64,000 nt of DNA from NCBI GenBank assembly GCA_900545015.1, contig UQXJ01000003.1, forward strand, positions 1-64,000. The letters run 5' to 3'. The notes below the pieces were generated by a model. That model did not search any database. It was not told the origin of the DNA and saw only the letters and a program-made list of their open reading frames with translations. The position numbers and the translations under genes were made by a program. Positions within the stretch are counted from its first letter, which is position 1. The number at the start of each line of letters is the position of its first letter. Origin of the DNA: an uncultured Mollicutes bacterium. Lineage in GTDB: Bacteria > Bacillota_I > Bacilli_A > RFN20 > CAG-826. Of the stretch, positions 7,823 to 15,791 are shown in pieces.

Positions 7823-10324
7823 ATGGCATTAACATTAGAACAACAAGCTGTAATAAATAGTGATGCAAAAAAGATATTAGTTTTATCTTGCGCAGGAAGT
7901 GGAAAAACAACTGTTATTGTTAATAGAATAACAAAGTTGTGGAAAAGCGGAGTAAAACCTGAAGAAATTCTTGCTCTTACTTTTAGTAACAAAGCTGCTC
8001 AAGAAATGAAAAAAAGAATAGCAAAAGAAAATGCTAAACTCGGGATTAAAACGAATGTTAAAACCTTCCATGCTTTTGGTTTAGAAATTATTCGCCAATA
8101 TAATCCAACAATTGGATTTGAGAAGCAAGTTAAGATAGCTAAAGGGAATGACATTCAATATATCTTTAAAAATATTTTTAGGAAAAGAAATGAAGCTCCA
8201 GTTGAAGGAACTGCAATTTTTAATTACTTAAGAGCGACAAAAAGCTTTGAAGAATATCAACATATTCAATATTACGATGATTTACTATTAGAGTATTCAA
8301 AAATAATGAAAGATTCTTGCTTAGTAGATATGGATGACATGATATTTATTCCTGTAAATTTATTAAGCGAAAATAATAATATTAGAAATATAATAAGTGA
8401 AAAATATAAGTATATTTTTGTAGATGAATATCAAGACACAAATGAAGCACAAAATAGACTTCTCGATTTAATTATCGGAAATGATACAAATGTTTGCTTA
8501 GTTGGAGATGATGACCAAGCTATTTATGAATGGAGGGGAGCTAGACCTGGTTACATTCGCCAAAAAGCCTCTTCTGGTGAATATGAATGTATCAAACTTG
8601 AGAAGAATTTTCGCTCTCAAGCAGAAATTATAAATGTTGCTAATAGAATTATTAGTAAAAACAAAAATCGTGTTAGAAAAGCAATAATTCCATTTAGGCC
8701 TAATGGTTTGAAACCTATTTTTAAATGGCTTCCTTCTGAAGAAAAAGAAAGCGATTGGGTAGCTGACAAAATTGAAGAATTAATATCCAGCAATAGATTT
8801 AATCCTTCAGATATTGCTGTTTTATATAGAAATAACAATCAAAGTGACCAAATTAGAAAAGCATTAAAAAATAGAAATATTGAATCTGAAAATATTGAAC
8901 TTGATGATAATGCAAGATATTCAACATTCATCAATGTTTTGCAATCTATTGTTGATTTATCTTCATCATCAGATATGAGCGAAGCTTTAAATTTCCCTAC
9001 AAGATGTTTTGACAAGTTTACTTTTGAAGATGCTAAAGGTGCTTATTGTGATTTATATGGTCAAGATTGCAATTATGAAACGATGGAATGGATTGATAAA
9101 ATTTATCTTTCTGATATCGATTTTGATGGTTCAATTGAATTTCGTGAACGTTATGCAATGATAACACAACTTCATGAAGCAAAAGATTGGAGCCCAACAA
9201 AGGTAATTGCTTGTTATCTCTCTTACATGGAAAGAAAAGGATATGATGAAACTCAGCAAGAAAAATTTAATTATGCATTACAAGCTTTTGATATTGCTAA
9301 GAATTATGAAGAAGTATTTACAAATAAGTCTTTAAAAGAATTTTTAGATCATCTTGCAATTTCATATGAAACTAACGATACAAATAGAAGTACAAATTTA
9401 GATGCAGTCAATTTAATGACTATGCATCGTTCGAAAGGGCTTGAATTTAAAGTAGTGTTTTTAATTGGAGTTCAAGTTGGATGTATCCCAAATGACTATT
9501 TTGTTCAATGCGTGGATGACTTAGAGGCTGAAAGAAGACTTTTTTATGTTGCAATAACAAGAGCGAAAGAATTACTTTATCTTAGTTCTTATAAAGATCC
9601 ATTTAGTGGTTCTTTTAAATCAGATTGTATTCATAATGGCTTCATGGCTGAGATACCAGAAACTGCTTTAGGACCTGAGCCATCTAGAAGTGCATTAATA
9701 AGTTCATTCCCACTTAAAGACAATGTTACTAATGGAAAAGTTACTTCTAAAGATGTTGATAAGGTAATAGAAAATGTTACAGAAACAGTTAAAAAAGATG
9801 TAGAAGAAATTATTAAAAATGATGACGAACTTAATTTAAAGAAAAATCCAATTCATAATGATGAATGCGATAAGGATAATTGCTCAAGAAATCTTGGTGA
9901 ACTAACAGAAGAACAAGTAAGCAAATATTTTGAAGAAAGCTTTGCACTTTCTAAGAATATAGAGATTCCAAGAAAATGCTTTATTGTGATAATTGGGGAT
10001 TTAGAAATTAAACAAAATATTGCTAAAGGAATTCTTAAGGGCAATTCATTTGAGCATGATCAAGCTGAATATTTTGATTACAATGGAAAAGGTTTTAATA
10101 TAAATAAATACTTTAACAATAATAGATGTATAGGAATTATTATGGGTCCAAATGCCCATAAAATTGCTACTGTAGATTCTAATTCTTTAAAAGCGAAACT
10201 TCTTAATAATCCTGGATATCCATTTTTTGTTGATTTAATTAAAAAGCGAATAACAAAACAATCTTTACAAGAGGCAATTACCAAAATTAAACGGAATTAT
10301 TGCAGAAAAAAAGAGGAAATATAA
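7823..10324 (+). CDS. UvrD/Rep-like superfamily 1 DNA helicase with an unassigned C-terminal domain
   Basis: 833 residues. SF1A motifs are complete and ordered: Q/TLEQQAVI, I CAGSGKTT (residues 23-30), Ia ALTFSNKAAQEM, II FVDEYQDTNEAQ (about 200), III VGDDDQAIYEWRGA, IV LEKNFRS, V MTMHRSKGLEFK, VI RRLFYVAITRAKELLYLS. It is a 3'-5' ATP-dependent helicase by family. Residues from about 620 on are not UvrD-like: an acidic Lys/Asp-rich linker, then a compact region (FIVIIGDLEI, CIGIIMGPNAHKIATVDS, NNPGYPFFVDLI) that I do not recognise. The stop abuts the ATG of the radical SAM gene (TAAATG), so the helicase is translationally linked to peptide-modification-like enzymes, an unexpected pairing. Confidence 0.88.
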   Translation: MALTLEQQAVINSDAKKILVLSCAGSGKTTVIVNRITKLWKSGVKPEEILALTFSNKAAQEMKKRIAKENAKLGIKTNVKTFHAFGLEIIRQYNPTIGFEKQVKIAKGNDIQYIFKNIFRKRNEAPVEGTAIFNYLRATKSFEEYQHIQYYDDLLLEYSKIMKDSCLVDMDDMIFIPVNLLSENNNIRNIISEKYKYIFVDEYQDTNEAQNRLLDLIIGNDTNVCLVGDDDQAIYEWRGARPGYIRQKASSGEYECIKLEKNFRSQAEIINVANRIISKNKNRVRKAIIPFRPNGLKPIFKWLPSEEKESDWVADKIEELISSNRFNPSDIAVLYRNNNQSDQIRKALKNRNIESENIELDDNARYSTFINVLQSIVDLSSSSDMSEALNFPTRCFDKFTFEDAKGAYCDLYGQDCNYETMEWIDKIYLSDIDFDGSIEFRERYAMITQLHEAKDWSPTKVIACYLSYMERKGYDETQQEKFNYALQAFDIAKNYEEVFTNKSLKEFLDHLAISYETNDTNRSTNLDAVNLMTMHRSKGLEFKVVFLIGVQVGCIPNDYFVQCVDDLEAERRLFYVAITRAKELLYLSSYKDPFSGSFKSDCIHNGFMAEIPETALGPEPSRSALISSFPLKDNVTNGKVTSKDVDKVIENVTETVKKDVEEIIKNDDELNLKKNPIHNDECDKDNCSRNLGELTEEQVSKYFEESFALSKNIEIPRKCFIVIIGDLEIKQNIAKGILKGNSFEHDQAEYFDYNGKGFNINKYFNNNRCIGIIMGPNAHKIATVDSNSLKAKLLNNPGYPFFVDLIKKRITKQSLQEAITKIKRNYCRKKEEI

Positions 10325-11362
10325 ATGAAATATCGAGTTTGTTGGCTTACTCTTAATAGAAGTTGTAATTTGCGATGTGTATGGTGTTATGCATCTAACA
10401 CAAATTATAGAAAAGAAGACACATTATCTTATGAAGATGCTACAAAAATAATTGATATTTGTAGTGATGTAGGAATAAAGAGAATTGTTTTAATGGGTGG
10501 AGAGCCTACTTTGTATTCTTATCTATTTGATTTAATTCAATATATAAATGATAAAAGAATGAAAGTTTCGATTATCACAAATGGTGTATTATTTAGCAAT
10601 AAAGAATTTGCTGATAAAATCCTAGCGTCAAAGTTAAATAGCATTACTATTTCGTGCAAAGGCGAAAATAGAGAAATATTTAGAAATGTTACTGGATTTG
10701 ATAGGTATAGGGATGTTGTTGAAGGCATCAATTATTTAATACATAAAGACAAGCGATTTAACGTTTCAATGGTATTGACAAAGGACAATATTCCGTCGTA
10801 TATAGAGGGAGTAAAAACTTTATATAATTTAGGCGTGAAACATTTTCATTTTTCTTTCTGCTACGAAATGCAATATTCATCGACATATGAATTGCCTGAA
10901 AGACCCTCAGAAATTATTAATAAATTTATTAACTCTTACGATGAACTTGATGAAGCTTGTGAAGGAAATTTTGATTTGTTTAATGGATATCCACTTTGCT
11001 TGCGGCCTACTGAATTTTTATCAAAATTAGTAAAAAAAAAGCAAATGACTACAGTTTGTCAACTATTAAAACATGCCGGATTGGTATTTGATACTGATGG
11101 AACCATAATTCCGTGTAATGCTATGACTAATATTAAAATAGGAAAACTAAATAACGATTTCTATGATGCAAAAACACTTATTGAATTTTTAAACGAGCCA
11201 GATATAGATAATATTTATAAAGAATTAAGATGTTTACCCGACAAAGATTGTTTAAAGTGCAAGGCATTAAGCAACTGTGGAGGCGGATGCGTTTGCCATT
11301 GGACAAAATATTCTTATGGTGATTTAAATCAGAAGGGAGAAATTTTATGGAGAAAAAATTAA
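10325..11362 (+). CDS. Radical SAM/SPASM enzyme 1 of the Asp-Cys peptide operon
   Basis: 345 residues. The canonical C14-x3-C18-x2-C21 radical SAM motif (SCNLRCVWC) is at the extreme N-terminus, followed by MGGEPTLY and ITNGVLF. A SPASM-like C-terminus holds further cysteines (VCQLLKHAG, IIPCNAM, CLKCKALSNCGGGCVC), fitting an auxiliary Fe-S cluster. Enzymes of this form modify ribosomal peptides or proteins (thioether, C-C or epimerisation chemistry), or mature enzymes. It starts directly after the helicase stop and its end overlaps the next gene by 16 bp. The substrate is unknown; the Asp-Cys peptide downstream is the obvious candidate. Confidence 0.86.
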   Translation: MKYRVCWLTLNRSCNLRCVWCYASNTNYRKEDTLSYEDATKIIDICSDVGIKRIVLMGGEPTLYSYLFDLIQYINDKRMKVSIITNGVLFSNKEFADKILASKLNSITISCKGENREIFRNVTGFDRYRDVVEGINYLIHKDKRFNVSMVLTKDNIPSYIEGVKTLYNLGVKHFHFSFCYEMQYSSTYELPERPSEIINKFINSYDELDEACEGNFDLFNGYPLCLRPTEFLSKLVKKKQMTTVCQLLKHAGLVFDTDGTIIPCNAMTNIKIGKLNNDFYDAKTLIEFLNEPDIDNIYKELRCLPDKDCLKCKALSNCGGGCVCHWTKYSYGDLNQKGEILWRKN

Positions 11363-12597
11363 ATTTTATTCATAAATCAAATATTGAACCTAATAAGGAA
11401 CTGAGAAGTATAGATAAGCAAAAAAAGTTTTTTTCAAGGAAAATTGATAATTTGGATAGCGAAGCAAAGAGGAAACTTTTATTTGAAAATCCTAGAATGA
11501 TAATCGAAAGTATATATGAAGGTAATAAAGTAAAAAGAAAGGACCATATTTTGAATTATATCTATACTTTTGATTACAAAACTGGCGTTTCTACAAGAAG
11601 TGACATCTTAACTAAAGATTATAAGCCAACTGGAATAGACCCTTTTTATGCAAACTTTCCTCATTTAATCGATGTAGGGATTATGGGGCATTGCACTCAT
11701 GGATTATCTGGATTATGCATGAAGTCAGGTGTTCAATGTTATCAAAATGGATTAAATATTCATAAACCAAATATGTCTGTTGAAAATTTTAGAAAAATCG
11801 CTGAAGAGTGCAGGGATTTAACAAATCAGTTTGCATTAGGCGGCAGAGGAGATCCAAATGAGCATGAACATTTTGGTGAAATTTTAGCTATTTGTAGAGA
11901 AAATCATATAGTCCCAAACTATACCACGAGCGGTTTTAAACTTACTGATGAAGAAATTGCTTTGTCTAAAAAATATTGCGGTGCCGTGGCTGTTAGTTGG
12001 TATAGAAGCGATTATACAATCAATGCAATTCAAAGATTTATCAAAGCAGGCGTTAAAACCAATATCCATTTTGTTTTGAATAATGACACAATTGAAGAAG
12101 CTATTGAGTTATTGGAAAACGAAGCCTTCCATTTAGGAATAAATGCAGTTGTTTTTTTAACTCATAAGCCAGTAGGCTTAGGACAGAAAGATAAATGTTT
12201 GAAATATAATGATCCTCGTTTAGAAAAGTTTATATCTTTTATTAGAAGCAAAAAATATAGTTTTAAAGTTGGAATTGATGGTTGCTTTGTTGTGAGTTTA
12301 ATTAACTCAAGCCTTAACTTTAACATGAAGTATCTTGATACATGTGAAGCTACTAGATTTACTTGTTATATAGATGCTGATTTGAATATGTATCCATGCA
12401 GTTTTGATGTTAATGAAAAATTTAAAATTAGTTTAAAAAATAGCACAATATTAAAAGAGTGGCATAGTGATACATTTAATAAAGTGAGAAGAATTTTATT
12501 AAAGGGGTGTCCTGGTTGCGAATATAATTCAGAGTGTCATGGTGGATGCTTCTTACATAAAGATATGGTTTTGTGTAAAAAAATCCAGGAGGAATAG
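11347..12597 (+). CDS. Radical SAM-like/SPASM enzyme 2 with atypical C-x7-C-x6-C motif
   Basis: 416 residues. Instead of CxxxCxxC, the expected position holds IMGHC-THGLSGL-C-MKSGVQ-C (C116, C124, C131), preceded by a roughly 110-residue N-terminal extension. Barrel-like features follow (FALGGRGDPNEHEHFGEIL resembles the GGEP loop region, then YTTSGFKLT), and the C-terminus is SPASM-like (CYIDADLNMYPCSFD, CPGCEYNSECHGGCF). So it looks like a radical SAM protein with a rewired cluster-binding loop. I cannot tell whether it binds a [4Fe-4S] cluster. GGGAGA RBS lies within the end of the previous gene. The neighbours suggest a role in the same peptide pathway. Confidence 0.75.
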   Translation: MEKKLNFIHKSNIEPNKELRSIDKQKKFFSRKIDNLDSEAKRKLLFENPRMIIESIYEGNKVKRKDHILNYIYTFDYKTGVSTRSDILTKDYKPTGIDPFYANFPHLIDVGIMGHCTHGLSGLCMKSGVQCYQNGLNIHKPNMSVENFRKIAEECRDLTNQFALGGRGDPNEHEHFGEILAICRENHIVPNYTTSGFKLTDEEIALSKKYCGAVAVSWYRSDYTINAIQRFIKAGVKTNIHFVLNNDTIEEAIELLENEAFHLGINAVVFLTHKPVGLGQKDKCLKYNDPRLEKFISFIRSKKYSFKVGIDGCFVVSLINSSLNFNMKYLDTCEATRFTCYIDADLNMYPCSFDVNEKFKISLKNSTILKEWHSDTFNKVRRILLKGCPGCEYNSECHGGCFLHKDMVLCKKIQEE

Positions 12598-12599
12598 AA

Positions 12600-13073
12600 A
12601 TGGCAATTGAACAATTACAGCAACAAGCTTTTTCTATCACAAAAGATTTATTTATTAGAAGAGCGGGAAATATTACAAAACCAATCGAATATTATGAAAA
12701 TGGATGGTTTGAAGTACAATTCCCTTTGATTCTTAAGCTTAAAGGAATACCAGTTACCATTTATTCTCATATAGATTTCTTTAATATTTCAGGGAGAATA
12801 GCCATAACTGCCATGTTGGGTTTTAGAACCGCATATAACGAAGAAAAACGGAAAAAGAATAAAGTTATTGAAACAACGCTTTTTAATTGTTGCATTGATC
12901 AGATTTACAATGAGGTAGATTTTAGCTATAAGGGAACTACCGAAACAAAAGCAAAGAATGGCGTTATAGCTCTGACATGTGAAAATTTTGCTCAAACATT
13001 AGACCGATTTTATACTGAAGTCATTTATAACTTAAATGGACCATATCTGTCTATCATCGAATCAATTAATTAA
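12600..13073 (+). CDS. Unknown 157-residue protein of the radical SAM operon
   Basis: Not recognised. 157 residues, soluble, no signal or membrane segment. The composition suggests an alpha/beta fold: an N-terminal helix (QLQQQAFSITKDLFIRR), a strand-rich middle (WFEVQFPLILKLKGIPVTIY) and a C-terminal helix (FAQTLDRFYTEVIYNL). AGGAGGAA sits just before the ATG, and it begins 2 bp after the upstream stop, so it belongs to the operon. It lies immediately before the peptide gene, a position often held by leader-peptide recognition or carrier proteins in RiPP clusters, but no RRE-like signature is visible to me. Confidence 0.7.
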   Translation: MAIEQLQQQAFSITKDLFIRRAGNITKPIEYYENGWFEVQFPLILKLKGIPVTIYSHIDFFNISGRIAITAMLGFRTAYNEEKRKKNKVIETTLFNCCIDQIYNEVDFSYKGTTETKAKNGVIALTCENFAQTLDRFYTEVIYNLNGPYLSIIESIN

Positions 13074-13092
13074 ACTAAATAAGGAGGATGTT

Positions 13093-13350
13093 ATGAAAAT
13101 TATTTTAGATTTTGTTACAAATTCGAGCGAATCAGATTATTACGATTGCTATGATTGTGATTGCGATTACGACTGCTATGATTGTGATTCCGATTGTCAA
13201 GACTGCGATGATTGCGATTGCGATTGTGACTATGACTGCGATTGTTACGATTACGATGACCCAACAGATTGTTGGGTGCCAGATGGTGGGCCAGCTCCTT
13301 GGGATTCTTGCGAAGCAGATCCGGATATTTGCTGTGGATATGATCACTAA
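13093..13350 (+). CDS. Asp-Cys repeat peptide, putative radical SAM-modified precursor
   Basis: An 85-residue peptide with 16 Cys and 27 Asp. After a short leader-like start (MKIILDFVTNSSES) comes an array, residues 18-60, in which all 13 cysteines are preceded by Asp, in units such as YDC, DYDC and DC with 2-4 residue spacing. A Pro/Gly/Trp linker (PDGGPAPWDS) and a C-terminal ICCGYDH tail follow. I recall DFVTNSS as a recurrent N-terminus in small bacterial proteins but cannot verify it here. The ATG at 13093 is chosen over an in-frame ATG at 13036 because AAGGAGG (13082-13087) precedes it and the earlier start lies inside the upstream gene. The stop overlaps the next radical SAM gene (TAATG). 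A metal-binding peptide is the main alternative. Confidence 0.75.
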   Translation: MKIILDFVTNSSESDYYDCYDCDCDYDCYDCDSDCQDCDDCDCDCDYDCDCYDYDDPTDCWVPDGGPAPWDSCEADPDICCGYDH

Positions 13351-14651
13351 TGAAAATAAAGTATTTAAAAAAATATGGTTGTTATCTTATTAATGATGAT
13401 AATCATAAAGCACACCTTTTAAATTTTGATAATAATAGAATTATTCAAGTTTCGAGCAATTTTGAAGAAATATGTGATCATTTATCAGATGTTTTTTTGA
13501 AAATATTATGTGATGAAGGTATCGTTTCTTTTAAAAAAAAGAATTTTGTGATTGAAAAGACATATAGTCCAACTAGTGTGACTTTTTTGATGACGACAAG
13601 GTGCAACCTAAAATGTGTTTATTGTTATGCATACAACAATTGTAATGAAAATCTATCCTTTTCGAGTGCAAAAATTACGATAGATTATTTAATAAATAAC
13701 GCAATTAATAAAGGGGCTAAGGAAATCACTATTCGTTTTCATGGTCTTGGGGAACCTACTCAAAATTTTGATGTTCTTAAACAAATAGTTGAATACACTA
13801 AATCTGAATGTAACAGGCTTTTACTATTAGCCAACTTTCATATAACATCGAATGGAATTATGAAAGATGAACATCGCAAATACATACAAAAAAACTTCGA
13901 TTATATAACTTTGTCTATAGACGGCACAAAAAAATACCAAAATGTTCAACGTCCATTGCCAAATGGTGATTCTTTTGAAGAAGCTATCAAGACTTTATAT
14001 TCAATTAAAAATAAGGATAATCTTTTAATAAGAACTACTGTTACTAATTTTAGCTTAGAAAATTTAGAGGAATGGTGTGAATTTCTAAATAAAAATGGTT
14101 TTAAAAATATTAATATTGAGCCCGTTAGCGTTTGTGGCAACTGCTTTAACAACGGAATAACTGATTTAGATAATAAATTTTGCGAGATATTTTGTATCTT
14201 ATGTAAGAAATTTACTAACATGAAAATCAGTTATTCTTGTTTTAGGCGAAGCAATCGTTGTTTTCATTGTGGTGCATTTGGCAGCAATATGGTTATAACT
14301 CCATTTAATGATATTTCGACTTGTTATGAATGCTTTGATATAGAAGATAAAGCCCAATCATTATTTCTTATTGGAAAAATCAAAGACGGAAATATATGCA
14401 TAGATGAAAAGAAGATAAGTATGCTAAATGAAACATCACTAATGTTAAGAAATGAATGTTCAAGTTGCTACGCTCAAACTTTCTGCAATGGAAGTTGTTT
14501 GTCAAAGCGTTATAAATCTTTTATTGAAAAGGGAAACAGTTATTCGATTGTTGCAAATAAATGCAAGATTACCAGAAAACTTCTTATTGATAAATTAATC
14601 GAAAGAGTTGCGTTTGAAATCAGTTTTACGCATTCAGAAAGATTGTTTTGA
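13350..14651 (+). CDS. Radical SAM/SPASM peptide maturase 3, coupled to the Asp-Cys peptide gene
   Basis: 433 residues. The first ~75 residues look like an N-terminal peptide-recognition extension of the kind seen in SPASM maturases. Radical SAM motif TTRC85-NLK-C89-VY-C92, then FHGLGEPT and SIDGTKKYQNVQRP. The SPASM region carries the expected cysteines (CFHCGAFGSNMVI, STCYECFD, CSSCYAQTFCNGSC, NKC). It resembles the maturases that install thioether or other links on Cys-rich peptides. TAATG overlap with the peptide gene gives near-equal translation and strongly supports an enzyme-substrate pair. It ends in TGA, one of only three such stops here. Confidence 0.88.
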   Translation: MKIKYLKKYGCYLINDDNHKAHLLNFDNNRIIQVSSNFEEICDHLSDVFLKILCDEGIVSFKKKNFVIEKTYSPTSVTFLMTTRCNLKCVYCYAYNNCNENLSFSSAKITIDYLINNAINKGAKEITIRFHGLGEPTQNFDVLKQIVEYTKSECNRLLLLANFHITSNGIMKDEHRKYIQKNFDYITLSIDGTKKYQNVQRPLPNGDSFEEAIKTLYSIKNKDNLLIRTTVTNFSLENLEEWCEFLNKNGFKNINIEPVSVCGNCFNNGITDLDNKFCEIFCILCKKFTNMKISYSCFRRSNRCFHCGAFGSNMVITPFNDISTCYECFDIEDKAQSLFLIGKIKDGNICIDEKKISMLNETSLMLRNECSSCYAQTFCNGSCLSKRYKSFIEKGNSYSIVANKCKITRKLLIDKLIERVAFEISFTHSERLF

Positions 14652-14671
14652 TTTTTAGAATAGGATATTAT

Positions 14672-14788
14672 ATGGCGATGATTAAACTGTAAGACTTGAG
14701 ATTCGAAGGAAGTCAAAAGATTTTTTATGATAACTGTTTAGACAGAAAATATGTGGATGAAGATGATTACGATGATTTTGATTATTAG
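14672..14788 (+). pseudogene. Small broken gene with an Asp/Tyr-rich tail
   Basis: A reading frame of 38 codons starting ATG at 14672 after AGGATATT, but with TAA at codon 7 (14690-14692). Beyond it the frame reads DLRFEGSQKIFYDN, then ends VDEDDYDDFDY and TAG. The tail resembles the Asp/Tyr content of the peptide at 13093. Either a disabled second peptide, or non-coding sequence that happens to stay open. Confidence 0.35.
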
Positions 14789-14800
14789 GAGGACTTTATA

Positions 14801-15019
14801 ATGATTAGATACAAAAATTTGAAAGGAAATTCAGGAATTATTGCGTATGAGTACGGCTATGATTATATAAAAGTTCAATTTTCAGATTATTCAATTTATA
14901 GATATACTTACTTATCTGCTGGAAGATATAACGTTGAAGAAATGAAAAAATGTGCTGATAAAGGCTATGGCCTCAATGGGTATATTAACCACAATTGTAA
15001 ATATGGTTATGAAAGGTAG
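14801..15019 (+). CDS. KTSC-like small protein, intact copy of a duplicated gene
   Basis: 72 residues, Tyr-rich. The segment YIKVQFSDYSIYRYTYLSAGRYNVEEMKKCADKGYGLNGYI resembles the KTSC domain pattern (short beta-rich module of L-V-F-x-G/D-x-x-Y-x-Y followed by a helix and G-x-N), a small domain of uncertain role. AGGAGGA stands 7 bp before the ATG. A second, inactivated copy lies at 15925-16078, and the following gene is also duplicated. No function can be given; similarity to KTSC is by eye. Confidence 0.65.
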   Translation: MIRYKNLKGNSGIIAYEYGYDYIKVQFSDYSIYRYTYLSAGRYNVEEMKKCADKGYGLNGYINHNCKYGYER

Positions 15020-15351
15020 AAGTTTATGACAAGAAATTATAGTGTTTTATGTTTGACTTTTTTCTGATGAGATCAGGATTACTCAAGTTAGTGTAGTAGC
15101 AGAAAACGAAGACGAAGCTAAAAATTATGCATTACAATCAATGAAAAATGCTTATGGTGTCAAGAATGCGCAAATCGCATTTGAGCTTCCTGGAACAAAG
15201 GTTGTTTTGGACAATGGGCCAGCTTCACAAATAGATATCAATAGTTTTAATTCTTTTTGCAAAAAACATAATATTAAGTAAACCTGATGATTTGATACTG
15301 AAAAAAAGTTATATTGAGAATTAAAAGCCAAGAGTAATCTCTAAGACTTTT
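14865..15351 (+). repeat. Tandem duplication, copy 1
   Basis: About 487 bp closely matching 15925-16407. It spans the 3' two-thirds of the KTSC-like gene, the 84-residue-type gene and a 3' hairpin. The KTSC-like gene is intact here, the second gene is frameshifted. Confidence 0.85.
15026..15281 (+). pseudogene. Frameshifted copy of the 84-residue gene at 16083
   Basis: It starts ATG ACA AGA AAT TAT like the intact copy, but has one extra base in a T-run near 15056-15064, giving in-frame TGA TGA just after. Beyond that the proper frame stays open to TAA at 15279 and the sequence is highly similar to the intact copy, so the damage looks recent and minimal. Substitutions such as SASQI for SASRT-like positions show modest drift. 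Confidence 0.82.
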
Positions 15352-15610
15352 AAATGTTGGGAATTCGAATTATTAGTATAAATTAAAAAATAAAAATGCT
15401 TATTTGCACATGAGGGGTGAATAAAACTCTAATAAAAATAATTGTGCTATACAAAAAAACTACATTCTATATTTGATTGTTTTTATAGCGATAACCATAT
15501 TTTTGCCATTTATTGTCAATTTTAATTGAACTCAAGGCATTTATAATAAGTGTGTAAGAATAATTTATCCTAACATTTAGGAATAAATTCATATCTTTTA
15601 GGGGGATAGA
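15282..15610. other. Non-coding stretch with one hairpin
   Basis: Contains the duplicated 3' hairpin (15323-15351: AAAAGCC, GAG/CTC inner pairing, GACTTTT with one mismatch) and AT-rich sequence. A TATAAT at 15542-15547 lies upstream of the micro-ORFs at 15611 and 15717 but has no -35 at proper spacing. No other gene seen. Confidence 0.6.
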
Positions 15611-15700
15611 ATGACGGTTTTAGTAATTGGTGCGTGGATAGCTTGCATTTATGTTCTCTGGAAATGTATCTGCGCTTGGCTAGATAATCTTCATAAATAA
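15611..15700 (+). CDS. Micro membrane protein (29 residues)
   Basis: A 29-residue hydrophobic peptide (MTVLVIGAWIACIYVLWKC, then ICAWLDNLHK) with one predicted membrane segment, three Cys and three Trp. AGGGGGAT stands 5 bp before the ATG, a strong ribosome binding site, which is the main reason to think it is translated. A second micro membrane peptide follows 16 bp later. A type I toxin-like or membrane-regulatory peptide is possible; nothing more can be said. Confidence 0.5.
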   Translation: MTVLVIGAWIACIYVLWKCICAWLDNLHK

Positions 15701-15716
15701 GGATGATATAAATAAA

Positions 15717-15791
15717 ATGGATTATACAATTTATTTAGTTATTTTTATTTTCATTGTAGCTATATTATTTCACAAAAGAGATGGCAAATAA
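15717..15791 (+). CDS. Micro membrane protein (24 residues)
   Basis: A 24-residue single-span peptide (MDYTIYLVIFIFIVAILFHK plus RDGK), a hydrophobic core capped by a basic tail, as in small type I toxins or membrane-associated regulatory peptides. AAGGATGAT lies about 10 bp upstream. It is likely co-transcribed with the 29-residue peptide. Confidence 0.5.
   Translation: MDYTIYLVIFIFIVAILFHKRDGK

Noticed and set aside
13132..13347. Open frame on the opposite strand of the D-C peptide gene
   Set aside because: It is the antisense of a GAT-TGC/TGT repeat giving an Ile/Val-rich string, with no RBS, and it conflicts with the operon.
13112..13393. A plus-strand frame overlapping the D-C peptide in another phase
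   Set aside because: It lacks an RBS and runs through the start of the radical SAM gene; the D-C frame has AAGGAGG and a TAATG junction.
14649..14651. TGA read as Trp (code 4)
   Set aside because: All Trp codons checked inside genes are TGG, and the three TGA codons at gene ends fit the expected protein lengths.
14690..14692. Recoding of the TAA in the small frame at 14672
   Set aside because: No structure or family supports read-through; nonsense decay fits the neighbouring decayed copies better.
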